DNA of 64,000 nt from Chloroflexota bacterium (GTDB lineage Bacteria > Chloroflexota > Dehalococcoidia > DSGV01), in NCBI GenBank assembly GCA_021787985.1, contig JAJYLG010000005.1, positions 1 through 64,000 of the forward strand, read 5' to 3'. Shown one piece after another: positions 18,397 through 28,052 of the stretch. The position numbers and the translations under genes were made by a program. The notes under the pieces were generated by a model. The model ran no database searches. It was not told the DNA's origin and was given only the letters and a program-made list of their open reading frames with translations. How positions within the stretch are numbered: the first letter of the stretch is position 1; every line of letters starts with the position of its first letter.

Positions 18397-19351
18397 GAAG
18401 GTCACCATCGCCGGCGCCGGCAACACCGGCGCCTCGATGGCCCAGCTTCTGGCTCTCAAGAACATCGCTGACATCGTTCTGGTCGACATCATCGAGGGCC
18501 TGCCCCAGGGCAAGGCGCTCGACCTGACCGAGGCGGGCAACATCAGCGGTCACGACGTCTCGATCACCGGCACCAACGACTGGGCCGACACCGCCGGCTC
18601 GGACGTCGTCGTCATCACCTCTGGCGTGCCGCGCAAGCCCGGCATGACCCGCGAGGACCTGCTCGCCACCAACGCCCGCATCGTCCGCGGCGTCGCCGAG
18701 CAGGCGTTCCGCAACTCACCCAACGCGGTGTTCATCGTGTTCGCCAACCCGATGGACGTCATGTGCCACGTTATGTTGCGCACGACCGGGCTCGACCGCG
18801 CCCGCGTCATCGGCCAGGGCGGCATGCTCGACTCCGCCCGCTACCGCGCGTTCATCGCCATGGAGCTGGGCGCGTCTGTGCGCGACGTCCAGGCCTGGGT
18901 GCTCGGCGGACACACCGAGGCGACCATGGTTCCGCTGCTCTCGAACGCCATGGTGGGCGGCGTGCCGCTGACCCAGCTCGTGCCGCCGGAGCGCCGGCAA
19001 GCGCTCGTCACGCGCGCCAAGAACGGCGGCAAGGAGATCGTCGACCTCCTGAAGACCGGCAGCGCCTTCTACGCGCCGGCCGCGGCGACCATCTCCATGG
19101 TCGAGGCCGTGCTGCTCGACCAGCAGCGCGTGCTGCCCTGCGCCGTCCACCTGGAGGGCGAGTACGGCGTGCGGGGCGCCTACGTTGGCGTGATGGCCGT
19201 CCTCGGCGCCGGTGGCGTGCAGAAGGTGATCGAGCAGCCGCTCGCGCCCGACGAGCTCGAGGAGATGCGCAAGGCCGGGGCGGCGGTGCACGAGCTGCTC
19301 CAGGCGCTGGACAAAGCCGAGGCCACCACCGCTCCGGGCGGCGGCTCCTGA
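18383..19351 (+). CDS. mdh: Malate dehydrogenase (LDH-like type)
   Basis: [88 protein letters not shown] start overlaps preceding gene. Confidence 0.94.
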   Translation: MSARKKVTIAGAGNTGASMAQLLALKNIADIVLVDIIEGLPQGKALDLTEAGNISGHDVSITGTNDWADTAGSDVVVITSGVPRKPGMTREDLLATNARIVRGVAEQAFRNSPNAVFIVFANPMDVMCHVMLRTTGLDRARVIGQGGMLDSARYRAFIAMELGASVRDVQAWVLGGHTEATMVPLLSNAMVGGVPLTQLVPPERRQALVTRAKNGGKEIVDLLKTGSAFYAPAAATISMVEAVLLDQQRVLPCAVHLEGEYGVRGAYVGVMAVLGAGGVQKVIEQPLAPDELEEMRKAGAAVHELLQALDKAEATTAPGGGS

Positions 19352-19355
19352 CCTG

Positions 19356-20222
19356 TTGCAAACCATGACGAGGCCGCCCCGCGAGGTCGACGTCACGCGC
19401 ATCGAGGAGACGGTCGCCCGCCTCTGCCAGGAGGCCGCGCACGTCCTTCCCGATGACGTCTACGCGGCCCTGCGGCAAGCGGCCTCGTCCGAGCAGGCGC
19501 CGCTCGCGCGCGAGGTGCTCACCCAGATCCTGGAGAACGCGGTCGTGGCCCGCCAGGAGATGATACCGCTCTGTCAGGACACGGGCACCACGGTCGTCTT
19601 CCTCGAGATCGGGCAGGATGTGCACCTGGTGGGCGGCGATGTTCACGCCGCGGTCAACGGCGGCGTCGCCCGTGGATATGCAGAAGGCTATCTGCGCGCC
19701 TCCATCGTCGACCACCCGATCACCAGCCGCGTGAACACGCGCGACAATACGCCCGCGGTGATTCACACCGAGCTGGTGCCGGGCGACCGGGTCCGCGTGA
19801 TCGTGGTGCCGAAGGGCGGCGGGTGTGAGAACATGAGCCGCTTCCGGGTGATGCTCCCGGCCGCCGGCGCCGGGGGTATTCGCGAGCTCGTGTTGCGCAC
19901 GGTCGAGGAGTCCGGCGGCAACCCCTGCCCGCCGCTGATCGTCGGTGTGGGCGTGGGCGGCACGGCCGAGCACGCCATGTACCTGGCGAAGCGCGCGATC
20001 CTGCGCCCAGCCGGAGAACACCACCCCGACCCCGAAGTCGCCGCGTTCGAGCGCGAGCTATTGGCGCAGGTGAACGCTACGGGAGTCGGACCGCAGAACG
20101 TGGGTGGGATGACCACCGCGCTGGCGGTCAACGTGGAGGTCTTCCCCACGCACATCGCCTCGCTGCCAGTGGCGATCAATCTGCAGTGCCACAGCGCGCG
20201 GCAGAAGTCGGCCGAGATCTGA
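19356..20222 (+). CDS. Class I fumarate hydratase, alpha subunit
   Basis: PLCQDTGTTVVFLEIGQDV, PKGGGCENMSRFRVM, GVGVGGTAEHAMYLAKRA, GVGPQNVGGMTTALAVNVE. Confidence 0.92.
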   Translation: MQTMTRPPREVDVTRIEETVARLCQEAAHVLPDDVYAALRQAASSEQAPLAREVLTQILENAVVARQEMIPLCQDTGTTVVFLEIGQDVHLVGGDVHAAVNGGVARGYAEGYLRASIVDHPITSRVNTRDNTPAVIHTELVPGDRVRVIVVPKGGGCENMSRFRVMLPAAGAGGIRELVLRTVEESGGNPCPPLIVGVGVGGTAEHAMYLAKRAILRPAGEHHPDPEVAAFERELLAQVNATGVGPQNVGGMTTALAVNVEVFPTHIASLPVAINLQCHSARQKSAEI

Positions 20223-20229
20223 GCACGCC

Positions 20230-20832
20230 ATGGCCGAGCACCACATCAGCCTGCCCTTGACCGACCCGATGGTCGAGCAGTTGCGCGCCGGCGACAGCGT
20301 GCGGCTATCGGGCGTGGTCTACGCCGCCCGGGATGCGGCCCATCGCCGCTTCGTCGAAGCGCTCGGCCGCGACGAGCACCTGCCGGTCGACCTCGACGGC
20401 CAGGTGATCTACTACGTCGGGCCGACACCGGCGCGCCCCGGGCGGGTCATCGGCGCCGCCGGGCCGACCACGGCGATGCGGCTGGACCCGTTCCTGCCGC
20501 GACTGCTCGAGATCGGGCTCAAGGGCACGGTCGGCAAGGGCGGTCGCACCCCGGCGGCGCGCGAGGCGATCCGCCGCCACCACGCGGTCTACTTCCAGGC
20601 CATCGGCGGGCTCGGCGCGCTGCTCGCCCGCCACATCACCGCGGTGGAGGTGGTCGCGTACGAGGACCTCGGCACCGAGTCCGTAAAGCGGATGGTGCTC
20701 GAAGACTTCCCGTGCTTCGTCTGCGTGGACGCGCACGGCGGCTACCTGCCGGAGGTCGGCCGCTCCCGCTGGCGGGACCCGGCAGTGCTGGGCGACTACC
20801 TGTCCTCGACCACCGAAACGTACGGAGGCTGA
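20230..20832 (+). CDS. Class I fumarate hydratase, beta subunit
   Basis: LPLTDPMVEQLRAGDSVRLSGVVYAARDAAHRRF, YYVGPTPARPGRVIGAAGPTTAMRLD, GLKGTVGKGG, LEDFPCFVCVDAHGG. Confidence 0.92.
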   Translation: MAEHHISLPLTDPMVEQLRAGDSVRLSGVVYAARDAAHRRFVEALGRDEHLPVDLDGQVIYYVGPTPARPGRVIGAAGPTTAMRLDPFLPRLLEIGLKGTVGKGGRTPAAREAIRRHHAVYFQAIGGLGALLARHITAVEVVAYEDLGTESVKRMVLEDFPCFVCVDAHGGYLPEVGRSRWRDPAVLGDYLSSTTETYGG

Positions 20833-20833
20833 G

Positions 20834-21034
20834 TTGGGACGAGATACACCCTTGCTGGATGGCCGCACGCTCTTCGGCATCGCCGGTCTGTCACTGGCCC
20901 TGTCCATCCTGCTGCGGCTCACGGGTCACCGCCGTGCCGCGGCGCTCACGCGGGCGGTCTCCACCGTCGCGGTGATCGCGGCCAGCTTCGCCCGCGACTC
21001 GGGCGAGGTCGTGCCTTTCGACAGCGAGGGGTAG
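20834..21034 (+). CDS. Small putative membrane protein
   Basis: 66 aa ORF immediately downstream of the fumarase beta gene, with a hydrophobic segment (FGIAGLSLALSILLRL); TTG start. Confidence 0.4.
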   Translation: MGRDTPLLDGRTLFGIAGLSLALSILLRLTGHRRAAALTRAVSTVAVIAASFARDSGEVVPFDSEG

Positions 21035-21123
21035 GCGGCCGACCGATCGTCTTCCCCCGGGGTCCGGCAGCGCCGGGCAGGGGCGCGTTGGAACGACGCG
21101 CGCTCCCTGCTCCCCAGATCGTC

Positions 21124-21157
21124 CGCGCGGCCGGACCTTGTCCTGTCCGGCCGCGCG
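21124..21157. terminator. 13-bp perfect inverted repeat between convergent transcription units
   Basis: CGCGCGGCCGGAC-CTTGTCCT-GTCCGGCCGCGCG, between the + strand fumarase unit and the - strand 21211 gene. Confidence 0.7.
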
Positions 21158-21210
21158 TCGTCTATTCGCGCTGTAGGTCTGCCGCGCCGGCTCGCCGGGG
21201 CGGCGGGTAA

Positions 21211-21798
21211 TCAGCCGGCGGTGGGAGCCGCCTTGCGTGGATGCGCCGCGGGGAAGAGGGCATCCCAGGCCACGCGGCGATAGTGGACGAACCCGAGGAC
21301 CGTCAGCACGGCCAGGACTCCCGCGAGCGTGAACGAGACGATGGCGGCGACCTGAGCCACCTCACCGATCGTCCAGAACGCGTACGCGTTGAGGAGCATG
21401 CCGCGCAGCGTGGTGCCCCTGAACATCGTTTCGACCTGCGCCTTGAGCTGCGCGTCATCGGGCTTGGCCCGGGACGCGGCGCTCGCCTCGGAGTAGGTCG
21501 TGGCACCCTTGCTTTCTTGCAGATGCACGAGGATGTAGTGGTCGGCGAATGCCTTGGCCTGGGGGCCAGTGAGCACTTGCTGCCCAGCGTACTTGCTGAT
21601 GTACGGCCCGATCTTGGGGTCGGCCAACTGGGGGCTGCCGGCGGCCGGGAAGGAGATCTTCTGCTCGCCGAGCTGTTGGCGCACCTGGCTGGTGGTGACG
21701 TTGTGGGCCCACAGGCCCAGAATACCGGCGGCGACGAGAACGACCATCAACATCACCCCGGCAGCGGACAACAGCAGGTCAAACGTCTTGCGGGACAT
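21211..21798 (-). CDS. Membrane protein of unknown function
   Basis: N-terminal TM (LLLSAAGVMLMVVLVAAGILGLW) and C-terminal TMs (FWTIGEVAQVAAIVSFTLAGVLAVLTVLGFV). Confidence 0.75.
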   Translation of the reverse strand: MSRKTFDLLLSAAGVMLMVVLVAAGILGLWAHNVTTSQVRQQLGEQKISFPAAGSPQLADPKIGPYISKYAGQQVLTGPQAKAFADHYILVHLQESKGATTYSEASAASRAKPDDAQLKAQVETMFRGTTLRGMLLNAYAFWTIGEVAQVAAIVSFTLAGVLAVLTVLGFVHYRRVAWDALFPAAHPRKAAPTAG

Positions 21799-22118
21799 GT
21801 CTTCGGGTACCTCCCTCGACTAGTGGATCTTCCCTACAGGACCAGGGTTGCGCGAGCGGCCGCGGTCGTCAGTCGGGCAATTCGTGACATATTTCACAAC
21901 CTCTGTGGGGCATCATCGGACAGTATTCCCCAGATACGTGGGGCCCTGCCCGACACGCCCTGCGGACCTCCCGTCGTGCGTGCGCGCGGCGCCCCGCTGG
22001 CGTGCGCGCCGGGGACACCGGCGGCTTCAGGCGCGGGGCCGAGGCGAACGGGCGATCCCGATTTGATCCTCGATCGGAGGGGCCGGCAGTCCGGGTGGCG
22101 TGCGCCTGGCACAGTGCG

Positions 22119-22136
22119 GCCCGCCTTTCGGCGGGC
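22119..22136. terminator. Hairpin downstream of sdh operon
   Basis: GCCCGCC-TTTC-GGCGGGC, 7-bp stem, about 35 bp beyond the sdhD-like stop. Confidence 0.4.
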
Positions 22137-22169
22137 GCACGCTAACGCTCCCCAGGATATTCGGCGTGG

Positions 22170-22580
22170 TCAGGCGTACTTGCGGAACGCGATCAGCGCG
22201 GCGATGCCAAATCCCCAGGTGGCGATTCCGAGCAGCCACAGCAGCCCGGTCGTCACCTTCGTCCCGGTCCCGCGCACGCCCAGGTCGAGCGCGATGTTCC
22301 GGATCCCGTTCAGCCCGTGGTAGACGACGAACGTCAGCAGCGCCACGTCGACCGCCCACCAGAAACCCTGCTGCAGCCGGAAAGCCACGTCGTTGAAGAT
22401 GATCAGGTCGCGCGTATCCGAGGCCTTGCCCAGGTTGCCGAAGTGGTTGATGCCGATATGGATGCCCATCAGCACCACCAGGAACAGGCCCGAGATGCGC
22501 TGGAGCACCCACGGCCAGAAGGAAACGCTCTCCCTGGCCGTCTGCATCGGTGCTTCGCCCGGTCGCATAATCGCCGCCAT
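22170..22580 (-). CDS. sdhD: Succinate dehydrogenase membrane anchor subunit (SdhD-like)
   Basis: WPWVLQRISGLFLVVLMGIHIGINHF...YHGLNGIRNIALDLGV: SdhC/D-type haem/quinone anchor pattern. Confidence 0.85.
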   Translation of the reverse strand: MAAIMRPGEAPMQTARESVSFWPWVLQRISGLFLVVLMGIHIGINHFGNLGKASDTRDLIIFNDVAFRLQQGFWWAVDVALLTFVVYHGLNGIRNIALDLGVRGTGTKVTTGLLWLLGIATWGFGIAALIAFRKYA

Positions 22581-22589
22581 TCGCCCCTC

Positions 22590-22988
22590 CTAGCCCAACA
22601 GTTTCCGCGCCACGACCAGCGAGACCGCGAACACCGCGACCGCGACCAGAAGGGAGGCCCAGAACAGCGCCTTCTGCAGGCGGATGCCCCAACCGATGTC
22701 GAACGCGATGATCCGCAGCCCGTTCAGCGCGTGGAACGTCACGATTCCGCTCAGGCCGGCGTCGAGCAAGACGAACACCGGGCTCTGCACGAAGTGCAGC
22801 GCGTCATTGAACGCCTGCTCGCCGCGCACCGACTGGCCGATGACGATGATGTGCATGAAGAGGTACAGGACCAGGAAGACGCCGGTGATACGGTGCAAGA
22901 TGTACGCCAGCGTGCCGGTCCAGATCGCGCGCGGGCGATAGTGCGTTCGCTCGACGCTCGCCCGGCTCACCTGCGGTTGCGCAGTCAT
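22590..22988 (-). CDS. sdhC: Succinate dehydrogenase cytochrome b subunit (SdhC-like)
   Basis: GTLAYILHRITGVFLVLYLFMHIIVIGQS...FHALNGLRIIAFDIGW. Confidence 0.88.
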   Translation of the reverse strand: MTAQPQVSRASVERTHYRPRAIWTGTLAYILHRITGVFLVLYLFMHIIVIGQSVRGEQAFNDALHFVQSPVFVLLDAGLSGIVTFHALNGLRIIAFDIGWGIRLQKALFWASLLVAVAVFAVSLVVARKLLG

Positions 22989-23017
22989 CAGTCCCTGCCG
23001 TCCTCGCTTTCGATGGC

Positions 23018-23740
23018 CTAGACCGGCAGCCCGAAGCGGCGCCGGATCGTCAGCTTCTTCAGTTGCTGGATCGCGTAGGTGGGTTCCACGCCCTTGGGGC
23101 AGACCTCGGTGCAGTTGAAGACCGTGTGGCAACGCCAGATGCCACGCTCATCCGACACGATCTTGAGCCGCTCCCTCCGTGCGGAGTCGCGCGGGTCGCC
23201 GGCGAAGCGATAGGCTTTCGCCAGCGCCGCGGGGCCGAGGTACTCCTCGTCGGTGGCCGCGATCGGGCACGAGGAGTAGCAGGCGCCGCATTGAATGCAG
23301 CCGCCGAACTGCTGCAGATGCCGCGCCTCCTTGTTCGCCATCCGGTACTCCTTCTCGGGCGCCGGCTTGGCCCTATCCGGGATCAGGAACGGCATGATGG
23401 CCCGGTACTTGCGCCAGAACTGCTCCATATCCACCGCCAGGTCCTTGATCACCGGCAGGTTGGCCAGCGGTTCGACCACCACCGTCCCATCGCGCACCAC
23501 CTCGCTGAGCTGCGTGCTGCAGGTCAGGTGCTCGCGGTCGTTGACGCGCATGGCGCACGAACCGCAGATCGCCTGCCGGCACGAGCGCCGAAACGTCAGC
23601 GCGCTGTCGGCGAAGTCCTTGATCTGCACCAGGCCGTCCAGCACAACGGCCCGGTCGTCGAGCTCGAGCGGGTAGCTCTCGAAGTGCGGGTTGGCGTCGC
23701 GCTCGGGGTCGTACCGCAGGATGCGGAAAGTGACGCGCAT
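23018..23740 (-). CDS. sdhB: Succinate dehydrogenase iron-sulfur subunit
   Basis: FRRSCRQAICGSCAMRVN, QFGGCIQCGACYSSCPI, CHTVFNCTEVCPKGVEPTYAI. Confidence 0.96.
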   Translation of the reverse strand: MRVTFRILRYDPERDANPHFESYPLELDDRAVVLDGLVQIKDFADSALTFRRSCRQAICGSCAMRVNDREHLTCSTQLSEVVRDGTVVVEPLANLPVIKDLAVDMEQFWRKYRAIMPFLIPDRAKPAPEKEYRMANKEARHLQQFGGCIQCGACYSSCPIAATDEEYLGPAALAKAYRFAGDPRDSARRERLKIVSDERGIWRCHTVFNCTEVCPKGVEPTYAIQQLKKLTIRRRFGLPV

Positions 23741-25422
23741 CAGTACTTTCTCTCCTCCGGCTGGAACCGCGTGATCGTCACCGGCCCGTACTCGAGGCGC
23801 GGACCACCCTCTCCGCGGAAGGCCAGCGTGTGCTTCAGCCAGTTCACATCGTCGCGATCGGGGAAGTCGAGGCGTGAGTGCGCCCCGCGGCTCTCCGTGC
23901 GCGCCAGCGCGCCGACCGAGATCACCTCGGCCAGCTCGAGCATGTTCTCGATCTCCAGCGCGCCGGTCAGGTCGGTGTTGAAAATACGGCCCTTGTCTTG
24001 CACCGGCGCGTCCTTCACCCGCTCCTTCAGCTCTCGGATGGCGCTGACCGCGTGCTGCATCTGCTCCGGGGTGCGGAAGACGCCCATGTTGTCCGCCATC
24101 TCCAGACCCATCTCGTTGCGGATCTGGGCGATGCTCTCCGTGCCCTCACGCCCCAGCATCGCCCGCGTGCGGTCTTCCTCCCGCTGGAGATAGCTCTCGG
24201 ACGCCTCGGGCGGCGGGACGTTCTTCACGTATTCGTACGCGTGCTCCGCCGAGCGGCGGCCGAAGATCAGCGTGTCGAGCAGCGAGTTGGCGCCCAACCG
24301 GTTCGCGCCGTGGACGCTGACACAGGCGCATTCGCCCGCGGCGTACAGCCCCTTCACGACCGTCACGCCATTCAGGTCGGTGCGAACGCCGCCCATCGCG
24401 TAGTGCTGGCCGGGGCGCACCGGGATCGGCTCGTACACCGGGTCCACACCGGCGAAGTGCATCGACAGCTCACGGGTGCCCGGCAGCCGTTCCATGATCT
24501 TCGCTTCGCCCAGATGGCGGATGTCGAGCAGGACGCAGCCATCGACACCGCGGCCCTCGTTGATCTCGATGATCTCGGCGCGCGAGACCATGTCGCGCGG
24601 ACCGAGCTCCATCTTGGTGGGCGTGTACTTCGACATGAAGCGCTCGCCGAGCGAGTTGAGCAGATAGCCGCCTTCCCCCCGGTTCCCCTCGGTCAGCAGC
24701 ACGCCGTTCGACTTGAGGGTCGTGGGATGGAACTGGACGAACTCCATGTCGGCCAGGGGCACGCCGGCGCGATAGGCCGCGGCCATGCCGTCGCCGGTGC
24801 TGGACCACGCGTTGGTCGTGCGCCCGTGGTACACGCGGCCGTAGCCGCCGGTGGCCATGATCACCGCCTTGGCAGCGACCTGGTGCAGCTCGCCCGTCAT
24901 CACGTCGAGCGCCACCAGGCCCTTCACCTGCTCGTTCTCGACGACGAGCTCGGTGACGAACCACTCCTCGTAGACCTTCACACCGCGAGCCACCGTCTGC
25001 TCGTAGAGCGTGTGCAGCAGCGCGTGGCCCGTGATGTCGGCCACGAACGCGGTGCGCGGCCGCCCGGCGCCGCCGAAATTGCGGATCGCGAGCGTGCCGT
25101 CGTCCGCGCGGTTGAACAGCGTCCCGGCATGCTCCAGCCAGTAGACCTCCGCCGGCGCCTCACGGCACATCACCTCGACCGCGTCCTGGTCGGAGACGTA
25201 GTCGCTCCCCTTGACCGTGTCGTACATGTGGTCTTCCCAGCGGTCGTCGGGCGTCAGCGCGGCGTTGATCCCGCCTTCGGCGGCGCCGGAGTGCGAACGC
25301 AGCGGGTGCAGCTTGGAGATGATGGCGACATCGACGCCCGGCAAGTCACCCAGGGTCACTGCCGCACGCAGGCCGGCGAGGCCGGCCCCGACGATCACGA
25401 CGTCATGACGCAACACGCTCAT
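23740..25422 (-). CDS. sdhA: Succinate dehydrogenase flavoprotein subunit
   Basis: VIVGAGLAGLRAAVTLG, LHPLRSHSGAAEGGINAAL, YEQTVARGVKVYEEWF, HGANRLGANSLLDTLIFGR, SRGAHSRLDFPDRDD. Confidence 0.96.
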   Translation of the reverse strand: MSVLRHDVVIVGAGLAGLRAAVTLGDLPGVDVAIISKLHPLRSHSGAAEGGINAALTPDDRWEDHMYDTVKGSDYVSDQDAVEVMCREAPAEVYWLEHAGTLFNRADDGTLAIRNFGGAGRPRTAFVADITGHALLHTLYEQTVARGVKVYEEWFVTELVVENEQVKGLVALDVMTGELHQVAAKAVIMATGGYGRVYHGRTTNAWSSTGDGMAAAYRAGVPLADMEFVQFHPTTLKSNGVLLTEGNRGEGGYLLNSLGERFMSKYTPTKMELGPRDMVSRAEIIEINEGRGVDGCVLLDIRHLGEAKIMERLPGTRELSMHFAGVDPVYEPIPVRPGQHYAMGGVRTDLNGVTVVKGLYAAGECACVSVHGANRLGANSLLDTLIFGRRSAEHAYEYVKNVPPPEASESYLQREEDRTRAMLGREGTESIAQIRNEMGLEMADNMGVFRTPEQMQHAVSAIRELKERVKDAPVQDKGRIFNTDLTGALEIENMLELAEVISVGALARTESRGAHSRLDFPDRDDVNWLKHTLAFRGEGGPRLEYGPVTITRFQPEERKY

Positions 25423-25599
25423 TGACCTCCTCGGCCCGGTGGTCGCCCGGGGCGCAGGCCAGCGTCGCGGAGCGGCCGAGTTTCGCCGGCGTCGGTGGCC
25501 TCCTGGCGGACCACTGGCGCCGCAATGCACACGGGCAGTCCGCGATCACGATACGACTCCGCTTCCGCTGGCGCCAATGCCGGCCGAACGAGCCGGATC

Positions 25600-26136
25600 T
25601 CAGCCCGCCCCAAGCCGCTGCGCCGCCAGCAGCAGCCCGATCACGCTCTTCGCGTCGCAGATCTCGCCGCTCGCCACCGCCGCCAGCGCATCCGCCAGCG
25701 GCAGCGGCACCACCACGATCGCCTCGTCCTCGTCGCCCTCCAGGCGTGACGGCGCCAGGTCGCGCGCCAGGTAGACCGTGATGTGCTCGGTGCAGTAGCC
25801 AGGCGCCACCCACAAGCCGGCGAGCCGCACCACCTCGCCGGCGCGCACGCCGACCTCCTCCTGCAACTCGCGCTGCACCGCCTCCTCGGGCGACTCGCCG
25901 CCATCGACGCCGCCGGCCGGCACTTCCAGCAGCTCGCGCTCAACGGGGGTGCGCCACTGCCGCACGAGCAAGACGCGCCCGTGCTCATCGACCGGCACGA
26001 TGGCGACCACCGGCGCGTGTAGCACGACCTCGCGCTGCACCCGGCGGCCGTCGGCCATCGTCACGTTCCGGCGTTCGAGCGCCACCACCCGGCCGTCGTA
26101 GATACGCTCCGTCGCGACCGTCCGCTCGGTCGGCAT
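25600..26136 (-). CDS. NUDIX hydrolase (ADP-ribose pyrophosphatase-like)
   Basis: NUDIX box GGVDGGESPEEAVQRELQEEVG; LVRQWRTPVERELLEVPAG. Confidence 0.92.
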   Translation of the reverse strand: MPTERTVATERIYDGRVVALERRNVTMADGRRVQREVVLHAPVVAIVPVDEHGRVLLVRQWRTPVERELLEVPAGGVDGGESPEEAVQRELQEEVGVRAGEVVRLAGLWVAPGYCTEHITVYLARDLAPSRLEGDEDEAIVVVPLPLADALAAVASGEICDAKSVIGLLLAAQRLGAG

Positions 26137-26364
26137 CTCGTTGCTCCTCGCGGCCGTGTGGCCGCCCACGTCAGGCTAGGCCCGACCGGCGAGCACGCTC
26201 AAGCCGCCACGCCGGACCACTGCGTGGCAGACGCAGCAAGGCGGTGGACGGCGCGAGGACGGGAGCTCCAGGGTGCCTGCCTATCGCCAGGCATGCGAGA
26301 GCAAGGTCCCGCCTTCGCCTCACGCGGGGCGAGGCGTGCGTGCGCTTCATCTTCGCTTGCTCGG

Positions 26365-26440
26365 CCATCTCTGCGGTGAGCTGCGCCTCCGCTCCCTCCG
26401 CGTCCTGCGGTGGCGTTCGGTCAGTCGCGGGACAGGGGAG
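26365..26440 (-). repeat. Degenerate (A/C)-CCGCAGAG-type purine-rich intergenic repeat
   Basis: Minus strand reads ...CGCCACCGCAGGACGCGGAGGGAGCGGAGGCGCAGCTCACCGCAGAG..., the degenerate GCAGAGG-GCGGAGG pattern seen in many large bacterial genomes. Confidence 0.4.
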
Positions 26441-26500
26441 GCGGCCCGCCAGAGGCGGACGGCGGCCCAAGGCGGGCGCGCCGCCGTGCGCGCAGACCCG

Positions 26501-27772
26501 TCACGGCCGGATGACCCGCCAGCCGAACCCCGGCGGCCCGATCGTCCCGTCCGCGACCACGGGCACGCGCACGGCCTGCTCGCCCAGCGTCACCCGCAGC
26601 CAGCCAACGCGCTCGCCGGTGTGCACGGGCGCGCTGCGCGAGTCGAGCTCGAGCGCGCCCGACAGCGGCATGCCCGGCCACCCGAGCAGCGACGCATCGG
26701 AGCCGGCGTGAGCGGCGGCATGACCACCCCACGCGCTGCGCAGCGCGGCGACCTCCTGTCCCTGCCGCACCGGCTGCACCCAACTGAGTCCGGGAACGGC
26801 GCTGGTCAGCAGGTCGGCGGCGGCCGTGAACAGCGCCTGGTAGCTCGACTGCCCGAGGACGGCGCCGTAGACGCGCACGGGTCGGCCGCCAACCTGCACG
26901 TCGGCCACGAAAGCCAGGCAGTGCCCCGCCTGGTCCGTCCACCCCGTCTTGCCACCGATCACGCCGTCCGTTCCCAGCAGCAGGTTGGTGTTCGTGACCG
27001 TCCCCGCCACGGGAAGCTTCGCCTGGCTTTGACCAACAACCTGCGCGAACGCCGGCAGCTTCATCGCCTCCCGCAGCAGCGTCACCAGGTCTTGCGGCGT
27101 GCTCACCGAGCCGGGGAGGTCGCCGCTGGCATCCACGTAGCGGGTGTTTCGCAGTCCCAGATCCTGCGCCGCCTGGTTCATGCGCTGCACGAAGGCGGGC
27201 TGCGAGCCCGCGTCCCAGCGAGCCAGCAGCTCGGCGAAGTTGTTGCCCGAAGGGATCAGCATCCCTTGCAGCAGTTGCAGCTCGCTGAGCTGCTCGCCCT
27301 CCTGGACCGCGACCACCGACTGGTCGTCCGCCAGCTCGCGGTTGTAGTTCGCCACGTCCTCGCTCGTCACCGTGACCGACGGTCCTTGCTCGCCGAGGGC
27401 GAGCGGATGGTCGTGCAGGACCACGTAGGCCGTCATCATCTTGGCGATGCTCGCGATGGGGGCAGGGCTCGCGCCACCAGAGGTGCCGAGCGACCCGAGG
27501 CCGTCCACCGCCAGCGCCGCCGCGCCCGCCGCCGGCCAGGCGAGCTTCGGCGGCGTGCCCGAGATGATCCCGCCTGGCACGGAGGTCGGGGTGACGTCCA
27601 GCAACGGCAGCGACCGCCGGTACTGGAACAGCCCCACCGTCGCGAGCAGCAGGACCGGCAGCGCCACCAGCAGCCACGCGTACCGCGCCAACCATGAGCG
27701 CTCCTCGACGTCGCCAAGGTTCTTGCGCCACCATTCGCCCCGGCTGGGCTCGCGCCGATTCGAGCTACTCAC
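26501..27772 (-). CDS. D-alanyl-D-alanine carboxypeptidase (penicillin-binding, DacA-like)
   Basis: SIAKMMTAYVVL (SxxK), SGNNFAELLA (SxN), GKTGWTDQAG (KTG); N-terminal TM; GTG start with GGAGGAG upstream (ORF track extends to 28222). Confidence 0.9.
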   Translation of the reverse strand: MSSSNRREPSRGEWWRKNLGDVEERSWLARYAWLLVALPVLLLATVGLFQYRRSLPLLDVTPTSVPGGIISGTPPKLAWPAAGAAALAVDGLGSLGTSGGASPAPIASIAKMMTAYVVLHDHPLALGEQGPSVTVTSEDVANYNRELADDQSVVAVQEGEQLSELQLLQGMLIPSGNNFAELLARWDAGSQPAFVQRMNQAAQDLGLRNTRYVDASGDLPGSVSTPQDLVTLLREAMKLPAFAQVVGQSQAKLPVAGTVTNTNLLLGTDGVIGGKTGWTDQAGHCLAFVADVQVGGRPVRVYGAVLGQSSYQALFTAAADLLTSAVPGLSWVQPVRQGQEVAALRSAWGGHAAAHAGSDASLLGWPGMPLSGALELDSRSAPVHTGERVGWLRVTLGEQAVRVPVVADGTIGPPGFGWRVIRP

Positions 27773-28052
27773 CCGTTTCTCCTCCAAGTCCACCGCCTCC
27801 GCCCAGCGGTCGAGCGCGCGCCACCGGCCGGCGGTGAGCCGCTCGCGGGCACGCATCCTCCATCGTGGAATAGGTTTCGGCCTGCAGGCGGCGAACGGCG
27901 CCGTCCAAGCCTGGGGTGCGCTGCCGGTTCGTGCCACCACCAGAGGACGGCGGTCGAGCCGCCGAGTCAGGTTACGGGGCACCTGGAGTGTACCGCGACC
28001 GGACGGACGCCCGGCTTGTTCCTGATGGCCTTCTAAGAGAGAGCAGACGGCG

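Noticed and set aside
23878-25425. 515-aa plus-strand ORF opposite sdhA, and similar long antisense ORFs over clpX (35292..36689), tig (37266..38834), ispG (14245..14988), recN (29512..30477) and the rml genes
   Set aside because: All mirror conserved genes on the other strand and lack recognisable motifs.
26158-27697. Plus-strand 474-aa ORF over the DD-carboxypeptidase
   Set aside because: Antisense shadow ORF; minus strand carries the SxxK/SxN/KTG motifs.
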